NCBI GenBank assembly: GCA_964353255.1 | Contig: CAYGVJ010000050.1 | Coordinates: forward strand, 1 to 35,520 | Reading direction: 5' to 3' | Length of the DNA stretch: 35,520 bases | Source of the DNA: VFZS01 sp964353255 | GTDB lineage: Bacteria; Acidobacteriota; Terriglobia; Bryobacterales; Bryobacteraceae | Shown here: one piece after another, positions 14,129-22,168 of the stretch | How positions within the stretch are numbered: the stretch's first letter is position 1 | How the letters are laid out: every line of letters begins with the position of its first letter | Notes under the pieces: model-generated | The model's input: the letters and a program-made list of their open reading frames with translations, nothing else | Told to the model about the DNA's origin: nothing | The model's database searches: none | Made by a program: the position numbers and the translations under genes

Positions 14129-15392
14129 TGAGCGGCTCCTCCGATGTTATCACGGCGGCGAAGAACCCGTCCCCACGGTCGCGTCCGGGCAGCCGGCGCC
14201 ACCAAGGCGCGACCGCGGCCGGAATCGCAGTATTATCAAGGACTTCGCGGACCACTTCCTCGTTCTCTTCCGCCTCGAGCGAGCAAGTCGAATAGACCAG
14301 ACGTCCGCCGGGCGCCAGGCGTTCCAAGGCATTGCCAAGGAGCGCCACCTGGCGGGCGTGCAGGTCAACCAAGTCGGAGGGGCGGAGGCGCCACTTGATC
14401 TCGGGGTTGCGCGCCAGGGTGCCGGTCCCCGAGCAGGGCGCATCGACCAGGATGCGGTCGAAGCGACGAGCGAAGGGCAGGGTGCGCGTGCCGTCGGCCA
14501 CTACCAGGTCGCACCCCAAGGTCTTGAGGGCGGCCAGGCGTCTCGGGTGCATGTCGCAAGCCACTGCCCGAACCTTGGATTCGAGGGCCTGAGCGGTCTT
14601 GTTGCCCGGCGCCGCGCACACGTCCAGAAACCACTGCCCGGGCGCCAGCTCCAGCAAGGGTACAATCGCCTGCGAGCTGATGTCCTGGATGCGCCAGCCC
14701 GCCGGGTTGCCTTCGAGTACGCGGAAGCAGCCGGGGACCTCGGTGGGTTCCAAGCCTGCGGTAGGATAAGACTCCCGTCTTGTCGCTTCGGCAAGACCGG
14801 AGTCATACCCCACGGTGGGATAAGACTCCCGTCTTGTCATGTCGGCAAGACCGGACTCATACCCCACTGGGATCCGCACGTAGGTCTCAGGGGCCTCCAG
14901 GTTGGCCAGGGCAATGCGCCGGGCCTGCTCCGGGCCGAACTGCCGCTCCCAGCGCTCCAGCAGCCAGGCCGGGTGCCCCAGCTCCGTCGCCAGGTCGGGG
15001 AAGCTGACCGGCTGGCGATGCACCTTCCGCAGGACCGCGTTGACCAAGCCGCCGGCGGAGTGCTTGCCGGCGCGCTTGACCAGCTCGACGCTCTCGCTCA
15101 CCGTGGCGTGCGCCGGGATGCGGTCCAGGTAGCGGAGCTGGTAGAGGCCCATGCGCAACGCGATGCGCACTTCGGGATCCAGCCGGCCGGCGGGCCGCCC
15201 CGAGAAATGCTCGAGCAAGAAGTCAAGCTGGTTCTGGCGCCGCAGCGTTCCCAGGACGATTTCCGAGGCCAGCCCGGCGTCGCGCTGGTCCAGACCCGCC
15301 GCGCGGCTGGCCAGCAGGTCGGCGGCATAGCCGCCGGTCTCCACCAGGCGGAGGACCTCGAAAGCCAGGCTCCGGGCCGGGGCGATGCCCAC
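14094..15392 (-). CDS. rsmB: 16S rRNA cytosine-967 C5-methyltransferase with repeat insertion
   Basis: 432 residues. Residues 1-140 are the NusB-like RNA-binding domain and 165-430 the SAM-dependent methyltransferase domain. Motifs seen: DVCAAPGNKT for SAM, VDAPCSGTGTLARNPEIKW with the first active-site Cys, and VYSTCSLEAEENE with the second Cys. The product methylates C967 of 16S rRNA in assembly. Unusually, residues 176-211 consist of two 18-residue repeats (VGYESGLADMTRRESYPT and a near-copy), encoded by two palindromic DNA units; see the repeat feature. The insertion lies at the join before the catalytic core, in a variable region, so function is probably kept. The start is GTG at 15392. 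An ATG upstream is out of frame. Confidence 0.9.
   Translation of the reverse strand: MGIAPARSLAFEVLRLVETGGYAADLLASRAAGLDQRDAGLASEIVLGTLRRQNQLDFLLEHFSGRPAGRLDPEVRIALRMGLYQLRYLDRIPAHATVSESVELVKRAGKHSAGGLVNAVLRKVHRQPVSFPDLATELGHPAWLLERWERQFGPEQARRIALANLEAPETYVRIPVGYESGLADMTRRESYPTVGYDSGLAEATRRESYPTAGLEPTEVPGCFRVLEGNPAGWRIQDISSQAIVPLLELAPGQWFLDVCAAPGNKTAQALESKVRAVACDMHPRRLAALKTLGCDLVVADGTRTLPFARRFDRILVDAPCSGTGTLARNPEIKWRLRPSDLVDLHARQVALLGNALERLAPGGRLVYSTCSLEAEENEEVVREVLDNTAIPAAVAPWWRRLPGRDRGDGFFAAVITSEEPLNDSNRSFDSLG
14760..14867 (-). repeat. Two tandem 54-bp palindromic units inside rsmB
   Basis: Units begin GGATAAGACTCCCGTCTTGTC at 14764 and again at 14818, exactly 54 bp (18 codons) apart, differing at only a few positions. 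In each, GACTCCCGTCTTG pairs with CAAGACCGGAGTC across an ~8-base loop, with one mismatch. The pair adds 36 residues in frame to RsmB and leaves no stop. The structure resembles palindromic elements that insert in coding sequences in some other bacteria. It is too short and has too few copies to be CRISPR. Confidence 0.85.
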
Positions 15393-15419
15393 GTTCCACC
15401 ATCCAGGATCTACGCTTTC

Positions 15420-15425
15420 TATAAT
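15420..15425 (+). promoter_or_regulatory. -10 element of ttcA, leaderless arrangement
   Basis: A perfect TATAAT ends 5 bp before the GTG at 15431. A start of transcription at the normal distance would coincide with the start codon. The 38-bp space to the divergent rsmB start holds no ribosome binding site for ttcA. The sequence is nearly symmetric (TATTATA on the other strand), so it may also serve rsmB. Confidence 0.5.
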
Positions 15426-15430
15426 AAACT

Positions 15431-16201
15431 GTGAACCTTGAGAAGGCTCTGCTGCGCAAGACCGGCGAAGCCATCGGCCGTTTCCGGATGATTCGCGAGG
15501 GCGACCGCGTGGCCGTGGCCCTCTCCGGCGGCAAAGACTCGCTCACGCTGCTCGAGGTTCTCCTCTTGCTTCAGAAACGGGCTCCGGTGGACTTCTCGGT
15601 GTGCGCCTTCACCATCGAGCAAGGTAAGTTCCTCCGGTCACTGGAGCCGCTGGCCGAATACCTCTCGCGCCGGGCAGTTGCCTGGACCTGTTACCGGGAT
15701 GCCGCTTCGGCGCGCTTGCTCGAAGAGCGGCCCGATCACGGCTGCGACCTGTGCAGCCGCTACCGGCGCCGGGCGGTCTACGAGACGGCGCGCGGCCTGG
15801 GCGCCAATGTTATCGCTTTCGGGCACACCGCCGACGACTTCTGCGAGGCCCTGCTGCGCAACGCGCTGTTCACCGGACGCCTCAGCGCGTTGCCGGCGGT
15901 GACCCGCTCGCGGGACGGGGAGTTCCGCCTGATCCGTCCCTTGCTGTACGTCACCGAGGATCTCACCCAGCGCTACGTCGAGTCCCTGGGCGCGCCGGTG
16001 ACGCCCTGCGCCTGCGCGGCCCGCGGTGGCGCGGTTCGCCACGCGCTGCGCGCGCTGCTGGCTGAACTCCGGCAGCAGTACCCGCAGGTGGTGTCCAGCC
16101 TGATGAGCGCCCTGGGCAACCTGGAGACGCGGCGCTTGCTCGACCGCCGGTTCCTCGAACTCGACGAGCAGGCGCCGGTTGAATCACCCGGGCTAAGATG
16201 A
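15431..16201 (+). CDS. ttcA: tRNA 2-thiocytidine biosynthesis protein TtcA-like
   Basis: A 256-residue PP-loop ATPase. SGGKDS (32-37) is the ATP-pyrophosphatase loop. CDLCSRYRR (CxxC) and the later PCAC provide Cys residues for an iron-sulfur cluster as in TtcA, which thiolates C32 of some tRNAs. GHTADDFCEALLRN replaces the usual GHHxDD motif with Thr in place of the second His. That difference and the divergence elsewhere leave room for a related tRNA thiolation protein. It starts with GTG at 15431. The DUF47 gene follows from its own promoter. Confidence 0.85.
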   Translation: MNLEKALLRKTGEAIGRFRMIREGDRVAVALSGGKDSLTLLEVLLLLQKRAPVDFSVCAFTIEQGKFLRSLEPLAEYLSRRAVAWTCYRDAASARLLEERPDHGCDLCSRYRRRAVYETARGLGANVIAFGHTADDFCEALLRNALFTGRLSALPAVTRSRDGEFRLIRPLLYVTEDLTQRYVESLGAPVTPCACAARGGAVRHALRALLAELRQQYPQVVSSLMSALGNLETRRLLDRRFLELDEQAPVESPGLR

Positions 16202-16207
16202 GATAAT
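16179..16207 (+). promoter_or_regulatory. Promoter of the DUF47-pit operon
   Basis: TTGAAT (16179-16184) and GATAAT (16202-16207) are separated by exactly 17 bp, a good sigma-70 pattern, inside the 3' end of ttcA. Transcription would begin near 16214 and the leader carries AAGGAA 6 bp before the ATG at 16235. Confidence 0.6.
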
Positions 16208-16234
16208 GAAGATCCTACTCCGCAAGGAAACGCA

Positions 16235-16849
16235 ATGAAGCTCTTGCCGCGCCAGGAGAAATTCTTCGATTTGTTCACCAAGCAGGCGGGCATCATCTCG
16301 GAAGCCTCCCGGCTGCTGCTGGAGGCCGTCCGGCAGGGCAACTCCCATCTGACCCGGGCCTCGGCGCGCATCCAGCAACTGGAGAATGAAGGCGACGAAA
16401 TCATCCACGACATTTTCACCCGCTTGAACCAGACCTTCATCACGCCGCTGGACCCAGAGGACATCCACGAGCTGTCTTCGCGGCTGGATGACGTGTTGGA
16501 CGGCATCGAGGAGGCGGCGCACCGGATGGTGGCCTACCACTTGGAGCCTATTCCGCCGGTGGTGGTGGAGCTGTGTGAAGTCGTGCACGACGCGGCCAAG
16601 TCCCTGGAGAAGGCCATCCAGGCCCTGCGCAAGGACCAGCCCGTCCTGGAGCACTGCATCGAGGTCAACCGGCTGGAGAACTGCGCCGACCAGTTGCTGC
16701 GCCGGGCGCTGGCCGATCTGTTCCAGCAGGAGCGGGACCCCATCGCCCTCATCAAGCAGAAGGAGATCCTGGAGTTCCTGGAAGACACCACCGACCGCTG
16801 CGAAGACGTGGCGGACGAATTGCAGAACGTGGTGGTAAAGAACAGCTAG
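16235..16849 (+). CDS. DUF47/PhoU-like accessory protein of the phosphate transporter
   Basis: This 204-residue all-helical protein matches the DUF47 (TIGR00153, PhoU-related) family: ENEGDEIIHDI (45-55), a second similar acidic helix LDGIEEAAHRM, and ENCADQLLRRAL. The acidic ExxxD repeats bind metal in PhoU-like bundles. DUF47 genes are usually next to pit, and this one is 25 bp upstream of pit. It is thought to regulate Pit transport activity. AAGGAA precedes the ATG. Confidence 0.92.
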   Translation: MKLLPRQEKFFDLFTKQAGIISEASRLLLEAVRQGNSHLTRASARIQQLENEGDEIIHDIFTRLNQTFITPLDPEDIHELSSRLDDVLDGIEEAAHRMVAYHLEPIPPVVVELCEVVHDAAKSLEKAIQALRKDQPVLEHCIEVNRLENCADQLLRRALADLFQQERDPIALIKQKEILEFLEDTTDRCEDVADELQNVVVKNS

Positions 16850-16874
16850 ACCGCTCAAGAACACTGACTCCTGC

Positions 16875-17906
16875 ATGTCGCCGGCCTTGATCCTGGTCAT
16901 CGTCATTGTCGTGGTGGCCCTGGTTTTCGACTTCATCAACGGCTTCCACGACTCCGCCAACTCGGTAGCCACGGTGGTAGCCACCCGCGTGCTGACTCCT
17001 CTCCAGGCGGTGGCCTGGGCGGCGTTCTTCAACTTCGTCTCGGCGTTCAGCTTCGGGACCGGCGTGGCCAAAACGGTTGGCGCCGGAATGGTAGACCTGA
17101 GCGCCGTGACCGTTTACGTCATGCTGTGCGGGCTGATCGGAGCCATCGTCTGGGACTTGATCACCTGGTGGTTCGGTCTGCCGACCAGCTCCTCGCACGC
17201 CCTGTTCGGCGGCTATGCCGGCGCGGCGGTGGCGCGCACGGCCTTCGAGAAGGGCTTGCAGCACAGCTTCGACGTGCTGGTCTGGAGCGGCTGGATCAAG
17301 ACTCTGGTCTTCATGGTGCTGGCGCCGCTGATCGGCCTGGCAGCGGCTTACATGTTCATGATGGCCGTGTACTGGCTCTTCCGCCGCTCCAGCCCCAAGC
17401 AGATGGATGTGTACTTCCGCAAGTTGCAGTTGCTCTCGGCGGCCGCTTACAGCTACTCGCATGGCACCAACGACGCGCAGAAGACCATGGGTATCATCAC
17501 CGGCGTGCTGGTGACCACCGGCTACCTGAAGACCTTCCACGTTCCGGTGTGGGTGATCCTGGCGGCTCACGCCGCTATCGCTCTGGGAACGTTGAGCGGC
17601 GGCTGGCGCATCGTGCACACCATGGGCACGCGGATCACTCGGCTGCGGCCCCGCGGCGGATTCTGCGCCGAGTCGGCGGCGGCCACCTCGATCCTGATCG
17701 CTACGGCGGTGGGCGTGGGGGTCTCGACCACCCACGTCATCACCGGGGCCATTGCCGGGGTCGGCTCGATCCAGCGGACGAAGGCTGTGCGCTGGAGCGT
17801 GGCCACCAACATCGTCTGGGCCTGGGTGCTCACCATTCCGGCCTCGGCCCTGGTAGCTTGGATTGCCTATTCACTGGTCTATTCGGCGGGCCTGGACGCC
17901 CGCTAG
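16875..17906 (+). CDS. pit: Low-affinity inorganic phosphate transporter
   Basis: 343 residues with about ten membrane helices. The two PHO4-family signatures are visible: FINGFHDSANS (20-30) and YSYSHGTNDAQKTMG in the second half. This gives the usual inverted duplication. TSSSHALFGGYAGAA and STTHVITGAIAGVG are the paired re-entrant loops that bind substrate. It moves phosphate, often as metal phosphate, with protons across the inner membrane. Shorter than the ~500-residue E. coli PitA because the central loop is small. It is translated with the DUF47 protein. Confidence 0.95.
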   Translation: MSPALILVIVIVVVALVFDFINGFHDSANSVATVVATRVLTPLQAVAWAAFFNFVSAFSFGTGVAKTVGAGMVDLSAVTVYVMLCGLIGAIVWDLITWWFGLPTSSSHALFGGYAGAAVARTAFEKGLQHSFDVLVWSGWIKTLVFMVLAPLIGLAAAYMFMMAVYWLFRRSSPKQMDVYFRKLQLLSAAAYSYSHGTNDAQKTMGIITGVLVTTGYLKTFHVPVWVILAAHAAIALGTLSGGWRIVHTMGTRITRLRPRGGFCAESAAATSILIATAVGVGVSTTHVITGAIAGVGSIQRTKAVRWSVATNIVWAWVLTIPASALVAWIAYSLVYSAGLDAR

Positions 17907-17913
17907 GCAGGAG

Positions 17914-17995
17914 AGGCTTAAGAGGGTGCTGAAAAAGGCCCACGTAGGACATGCTTCAGCTTGTCCAAGGCCTTTTTCAGCACCCTCTTAAGCCT
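17914..17995. repeat. Long 27-bp perfect inverted repeat (terminator-like or MITE)
   Basis: The left arm 17914-17940 (beginning AGGCTTAAGAGGGTGCTG, ending GAAAAAGGCC) is an exact reverse complement of the right arm 17969-17995. The 28-bp centre contains a further inner pairing (GGACA...TGTCC, 17947-17965). The whole 82-bp element would form one long hairpin between pit and the next + strand gene. It begins 8 bp after the pit stop, so it may end transcription. The length and perfection favour a mobile or dispersed palindrome. Confidence 0.8.
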
Positions 17996-18015
17996 GTTCT
18001 GCCGGGAGGCATAAG

Positions 18016-18780
18016 TTGTCAACGGAATTCACCGGCAAGACGGCGCTGGTAACGGGCGCGTCCCGCAGCATCGGCGCCGCCACGGCCATCGCCTTGGCGC
18101 GCGCGGGAGTGCGCCGCGTGGTCCTGCATTACCACAGCTACCTGGAAGGGGCCGAGGCCACCATGGCCGCGGTGCGGACCGCGGGCGCCGAAGCCGATGC
18201 GCTCGCGGCCGACCTGGGAACCGCCGAGGGAATCCGCTCGCTGGTGCGGGATCTGGCCGGCGTCGCCCCGGAGGTGGACGTCCTGGTCAACAACGCCGGC
18301 TCACTGGTTCAGCGCGCCCGCCTGGTCGAGTGTCCGGAAGACCTCTTCGACCGCGTGATGAACCTGAACTTCAAGAGCGCGTGGGCTATCGCTCAGGCCG
18401 TCCTTCCCCATATGATGCGGCAGCGGAGCGGGGTCATCGTCAACGTCAGCTCGATTGCCGCCCGCAACGGCGGCGGGCCGGGCGCCTCCGTCTACGCTGC
18501 GGCCAAGGCCGCGGTCATGACCATAACCAAGGGCTGGGCCAAGGAACTCGCTCCCCACGGCATCCGGGTCAACGCGGTCAGCCCCGGCACCGTGGACAAC
18601 TACTTCCACCAGCAGTTCTCGACCCGCCAGATTCTGGAGGGGGTCATCGCCCAAACCCCTGCCGGGCGCCTGGGCGCCAACGAGGACATCGCCGACGTAA
18701 TCGTCTTCCTGTGCTCGGACGCCGCCCGCTACGTCCACGGCCAGACCCTCGAGGTCAACGGCGGCATCCTGGCGCCGTGA
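18016..18780 (+). CDS. Short-chain dehydrogenase/reductase (FabG-like)
   Basis: 254 residues with a Rossmann fold: TGASRSIG (13-20) for NAD(P), NNAG, the catalytic Ser in IVNVSSIAA and YAAAK with the catalytic Tyr and Lys. The C-terminal pattern (NAVSPGTVDN... HGQTLEVNGG) is standard. Arg17 in TGASRS suggests NADP preference, by analogy only. The substrate is unknown; FabG-like numbers alone do not prove fatty acid synthesis. The TTG start at 18016 is the first in frame after the inverted repeat; it has GGGAGG upstream. Confidence 0.85.
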   Translation: MSTEFTGKTALVTGASRSIGAATAIALARAGVRRVVLHYHSYLEGAEATMAAVRTAGAEADALAADLGTAEGIRSLVRDLAGVAPEVDVLVNNAGSLVQRARLVECPEDLFDRVMNLNFKSAWAIAQAVLPHMMRQRSGVIVNVSSIAARNGGGPGASVYAAAKAAVMTITKGWAKELAPHGIRVNAVSPGTVDNYFHQQFSTRQILEGVIAQTPAGRLGANEDIADVIVFLCSDAARYVHGQTLEVNGGILAP

Positions 18781-18790
18781 GGGGGCGCAC

Positions 18791-18988
18791 ATGCGTGCCA
18801 CAAGGAGGCAACCAGTACGCGAGCAGGCGAGAGTGAAGCGCAGAGGTTCCCGCTTCGTGCTGGCGGCTCGTCCAGGCAGCCCGCCGCTCGCCGATGAGGC
18901 GGTTCGTCAGACCCTGGAAGCAATCCGTGAAGAGCGAAGCCGGAAGATCCTGGTGGCGCCGCCGGGGCTGGAAATCAGGGAGCCCTAG
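18791..18988 (+). CDS. Small hypothetical protein downstream of the SDR gene
   Basis: A possible 65-residue basic protein, with GAGGGGG about 6 bp before the ATG. Its C-terminal half reads like a short amphipathic helix (ADEAVRQTLEAIREERSR). No family is recognised. It begins 10 bp after the SDR stop, so it could be a translated tail of that operon. Its TAG stop shares the palindrome CTAG (18985-18988) with the stop of the convergent glycosidase-like gene. Codon usage gives no decisive support. Confidence 0.35.
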   Translation: MRATRRQPVREQARVKRRGSRFVLAARPGSPPLADEAVRQTLEAIREERSRKILVAPPGLEIREP

Positions 18989-21090
18989 ACCAGCGCCGCT
19001 ACCTCGTAGTCATCCACCTTGGGGACCATGAACTCGACCACCGCCCCCTTCTGTGTGAACGCCAGGTCGGCTCCGGCGCGCAGGGCGCGCACGGCGGCGA
19101 TGCGCAGGCCCCCGGGCGCCTGGAAGCGCACCTGCTGGGGCCCGAGCGGGTAGTTGCGCCGCACCCAGCCGCGCAGCATGTTCGGGTTGTTGTAGTTGAG
19201 GATGTGCACGGCGAAGCCCGGCTCGGTCCGCCAGGCGAAGATCTCGGCCATCCCTTCTCCGGTCACGCTCACCGGGGACCGGCCGCACAGCAGCCAGCGG
19301 ATGGCGTTGGCCAGCAGCAAGCTCAGGTCGGGGTTGGTGGTGCGCCAGCAGCTTCGGTCCACGTCACCCGGGAAGTAAACCCGGCGGCTGGAGCCCTCCT
19401 CCAGGAGCGCTATGGCCGGCTCATCGGTCTGCGGCGTGCGCGGGTAGACCATCTCGGGTGGGTAGGCGGGGTACGGCGGGACCACGCTCAGCAGGGGCCG
19501 GCCCGCGATCTTCACCGGCAGGCGGTACTCGGCGCCGGGCAGCAGCCGAGTTTCGCGGAAGTCCCGCCAGATCTCGTGCGGCGTCTCAATGCGCGCGTAG
19601 TAAGAGTTCCCGTGAGGGCCTTGGACTGCGCCCGCGGCGCGGATCCCAAACAGGTCGGCCAGGGCCGGCTCGGCGCGGCGCTCGCCGGCCTGGTTGTAGC
19701 AGCCGGTCTCGAAGCTGGCCAGCAGCGACCCGCCCCCGCGGGCATACTCGCGCAACTGCCGGCACTGCTCGTCGCTCAGCAAGGCCACGTTGGGCAAAAT
19801 CAGGGCCGAGTACTTCTTCAGCACCGCCGGAGACAAGTCGTCCTCATGGACGAAATCGAACACGAAGCGCCCTTCGAGCAGCGCATAGTACAGCCCCTGA
19901 AGGAACTCTGTTGCGTCGCCGCCCCCAGGTGGATTGTAGAAGGCGTTGGCGCGCTGCGAGAAGACCACCGCGAGGTTGGCGATCGAGCCCCGGTTGACGA
20001 AATGGCGCTCGTGGAGAGCCAGCCACTGGTAGAAGCGCCGGCCCGTCTCGCGCCAGCGCAGATCCTCAGGCGAGCCCCCCAGCCAGTGGTACCAGGGAAC
20101 CATGCCGCTGGCGGTGGTCTGGGCCATCCACAGCGTGGCTTCGGCGGGCGCCTTCGAGGTGTGCCGCCACAAGGGTCGCGTGTTGGCGTAGGAGCCGGTG
20201 ACGTTGGTGATAGTGCGGCCCTTCATGACCGCCTGGGCCACGCGCCCTTGCTGCGCGCAGTCCCAGATGGGCGTCTGCCCGCTGCGGCCCTGATGATCGG
20301 CGTTAAACCAGCCGGCCACCTCCGCAATCTGCTTCAGGTTGGTCACGGCCCGTATGCCGCCGCCCAGGTTGCCGACGTAGAGGCTGTCGGGTTTCTTCTC
20401 TCGCGCGGTCTGGTCCCAAAGCTTCCAGATTTCGAGCACCCGTTCGAGGTGCTGCTCGAAGTACCGCGGCCCCTGGCGCGGGCCGAGCCGGCGGCAGCTC
20501 TGGCAGTGGCAGACCGGGGGCCGCCCGGTGCTGGGCCATCCGTTGGTGAAGAAGCCGTCCACGTCGTAGAGCGCGTTGATCTCGCGGACGATGGCGGGCA
20601 CCTGCTCGCTGAAGTAGGTAGAGAACATGCAGGTTCGAAACAGCCAGGGCGATTCGTTGTGCCGGCGCGGCTGGCCGTTCTCCTCCCGCTCGAACCACTC
20701 CGGGCGAGCTTCCAGAGCTTCCTCATAGGCCCAGTTGCAGTCCAGGCGCGCCACCACGCGGATGCCGCGCCGCTGGGCGGCCCGGGCGAAGTCGCCGAAC
20801 AGGTCGCGACTGCCCAGATACGGGCTCTTGTGATGGTAGGGGATGCGTGTGGGGTAGAACGCGACGATGCCGCCGGCGCTGAGCAGCAGGGCGTCCAGTT
20901 TGAGGCTGGTCCAGTAGTCCAGCCAGGGGTCTATTTCGAGGCTCTCCGGGTCGCGCTCGTTGAAGTTGAGCTGCCCGCAGCGGCGCATCTTCCCGTACCA
21001 CGGGACCGCGGACTCCGAAGGCTGCTGGTCGCCGAAGGCGGGGCTCTCGAGGGCCGATCCAAACACAGCAAGAAACTCGCGGCGCTCCAT
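18985..21090 (-). CDS. Exported glycosidase-like protein with beta-galactosidase trimerisation-type domain
   Basis: 701 residues from the ATG at 21090. The opening MERREFLAVFGSA resembles a weak Tat-type signal peptide and is preferred to the start at 21174. Residues 30-380 form a TIM-barrel-like region (WLDYWTSLKLDALLLSAGGIVAFYPT, DVDGFFTNGW) like the GHL6/hypothetical glycoside hydrolase family. Residues 410-550 have the flavodoxin-like fold of the beta-galactosidase trimerisation domain (KYSALILPNVALLSDEQ, REYARGGGSLLASFETG). The rest is beta-rich. The catalytic residues are not assignable by eye, and the substrate is unknown, perhaps plant or fungal polysaccharide. It is divergent from the nif3-like gene, and its -10-like TATCAT ends 9 bp before the ATG. 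Confidence 0.75.
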   Translation of the reverse strand: MERREFLAVFGSALESPAFGDQQPSESAVPWYGKMRRCGQLNFNERDPESLEIDPWLDYWTSLKLDALLLSAGGIVAFYPTRIPYHHKSPYLGSRDLFGDFARAAQRRGIRVVARLDCNWAYEEALEARPEWFEREENGQPRRHNESPWLFRTCMFSTYFSEQVPAIVREINALYDVDGFFTNGWPSTGRPPVCHCQSCRRLGPRQGPRYFEQHLERVLEIWKLWDQTAREKKPDSLYVGNLGGGIRAVTNLKQIAEVAGWFNADHQGRSGQTPIWDCAQQGRVAQAVMKGRTITNVTGSYANTRPLWRHTSKAPAEATLWMAQTTASGMVPWYHWLGGSPEDLRWRETGRRFYQWLALHERHFVNRGSIANLAVVFSQRANAFYNPPGGGDATEFLQGLYYALLEGRFVFDFVHEDDLSPAVLKKYSALILPNVALLSDEQCRQLREYARGGGSLLASFETGCYNQAGERRAEPALADLFGIRAAGAVQGPHGNSYYARIETPHEIWRDFRETRLLPGAEYRLPVKIAGRPLLSVVPPYPAYPPEMVYPRTPQTDEPAIALLEEGSSRRVYFPGDVDRSCWRTTNPDLSLLLANAIRWLLCGRSPVSVTGEGMAEIFAWRTEPGFAVHILNYNNPNMLRGWVRRNYPLGPQQVRFQAPGGLRIAAVRALRAGADLAFTQKGAVVEFMVPKVDDYEVAALV

Positions 21091-21179
21091 AGCCCGACCA
21101 TGATACCAGGGAGGTGCGCCTTGGACCGGCTTCGGTTTACCGATCGCTACCTCAAAGGCCAGTGATAGAATCATCGACC

Positions 21180-22076
21180 ATGGATACCAACGACGTTTCG
21201 CGCCGTGCTTTCATGCTCGCCGGGGCTGTTCTGGCAGCCGCCGACGTCGCGGTTCCGCAGACCGCCGGAGGGGCGCTCACGGCGGGGCAGGTGATCGAGC
21301 GCATCAAGAAGAACGTGGGCATTCCCTGGCGCACCGAAACCGTGGACAACATCATTGCCGGCAGCCCGGACACGCCCGTGAAGGGGATTGCAGCCACCAT
21401 GATGGCGACGCTCGACGTGATCCGGCGCGCGGCCGCCTCCGGGAAGAATCTGGTGATCACCCACGAGCCGACCTTCTACTCGCACCAGGACAAGACCGAC
21501 GAGCTCACGCAAGACGCCACCTATCAGTTCAAGGCCGATTTCATCCGCCAGCACGGCCTGGTCGTATTCCACTTCCACGACCACTGGCACGGCCGTCGTC
21601 CCGATGGCATCGCCACGGGCATGGCCCGGGAACTGGGCTGGGAGAAGAATGCCGATCCCCAGAACTCGCGCCTGTTCGTGTTTCCGGGCACGCCGCTCGC
21701 CCGCTTCGCGCGCGAGATCCAGTCGCGGCTGAAGATTCGCACGATGCGCGTGGTGGGCGATCCCAAGCTGCCGGTCAGGCGGGTCGTCGCGAGCTGGGGC
21801 TACTTGAGCCAGATGCCGGGAATCCCACTGCTGGCCCGACCCGACGTCGATGTCCTCATAGTGGGAGAAACGCGCGAGTGGGAACTGGTCGAGTATGCGG
21901 AGGACGCCATCGCGGCGGGGAACAAGAAGGGGCTGATCGTGCTCGGCCACGTCGTGTCGGAGCAGGCGGGCATGAAGTACTGCGCCGAATGGCTGAAGTC
22001 GTTCATTTCGGAAGTTCCGATCGAGTTCATCCCTGCGGCCGAGCCCTTCTGGAGTCCCGACTACCCTGTGGCCTGA
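21180..22076 (+). CDS. Tat-exported Nif3-like dinuclear metal protein
   Basis: 298 residues from the ATG at 21180. SRRAFMLAGAVLAAADVA (7-24) is a twin-arginine signal peptide. The rest is the Nif3/YbgI/DUF34 fold: ITHEPTFYSHQDK supplies His ligands and, near the end, VGETREWE and LGHVVSEQAGM supply the remaining ones of the dinuclear centre. Cytosolic Nif3-like proteins were once called GTP cyclohydrolase I type 2, without firm proof. An exported form is unusual, and the activity is unknown. The start is chosen because the signal peptide begins there. The alternative start at 21114 adds 22 basic residues. TAGAAT (21166-21171) lies 8 bp before the ATG. Confidence 0.85.
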   Translation: MDTNDVSRRAFMLAGAVLAAADVAVPQTAGGALTAGQVIERIKKNVGIPWRTETVDNIIAGSPDTPVKGIAATMMATLDVIRRAAASGKNLVITHEPTFYSHQDKTDELTQDATYQFKADFIRQHGLVVFHFHDHWHGRRPDGIATGMARELGWEKNADPQNSRLFVFPGTPLARFAREIQSRLKIRTMRVVGDPKLPVRRVVASWGYLSQMPGIPLLARPDVDVLIVGETREWELVEYAEDAIAAGNKKGLIVLGHVVSEQAGMKYCAEWLKSFISEVPIEFIPAAEPFWSPDYPVA

Positions 22077-22168
22077 AGCCTTCGGCCCTGGGTTCCGCTC
22101 CGACTTCGAGCGCCACCGCTGCGTTTTCCCAATTGCACGCTAGTTGTGCGCGGTATTCCGCGACGGGC

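Noticed and set aside
14760..14867. A small CRISPR array
   Set aside because: Only two units of 54 bp with no unique spacers, within an open reading frame; it is a tandem palindrome.
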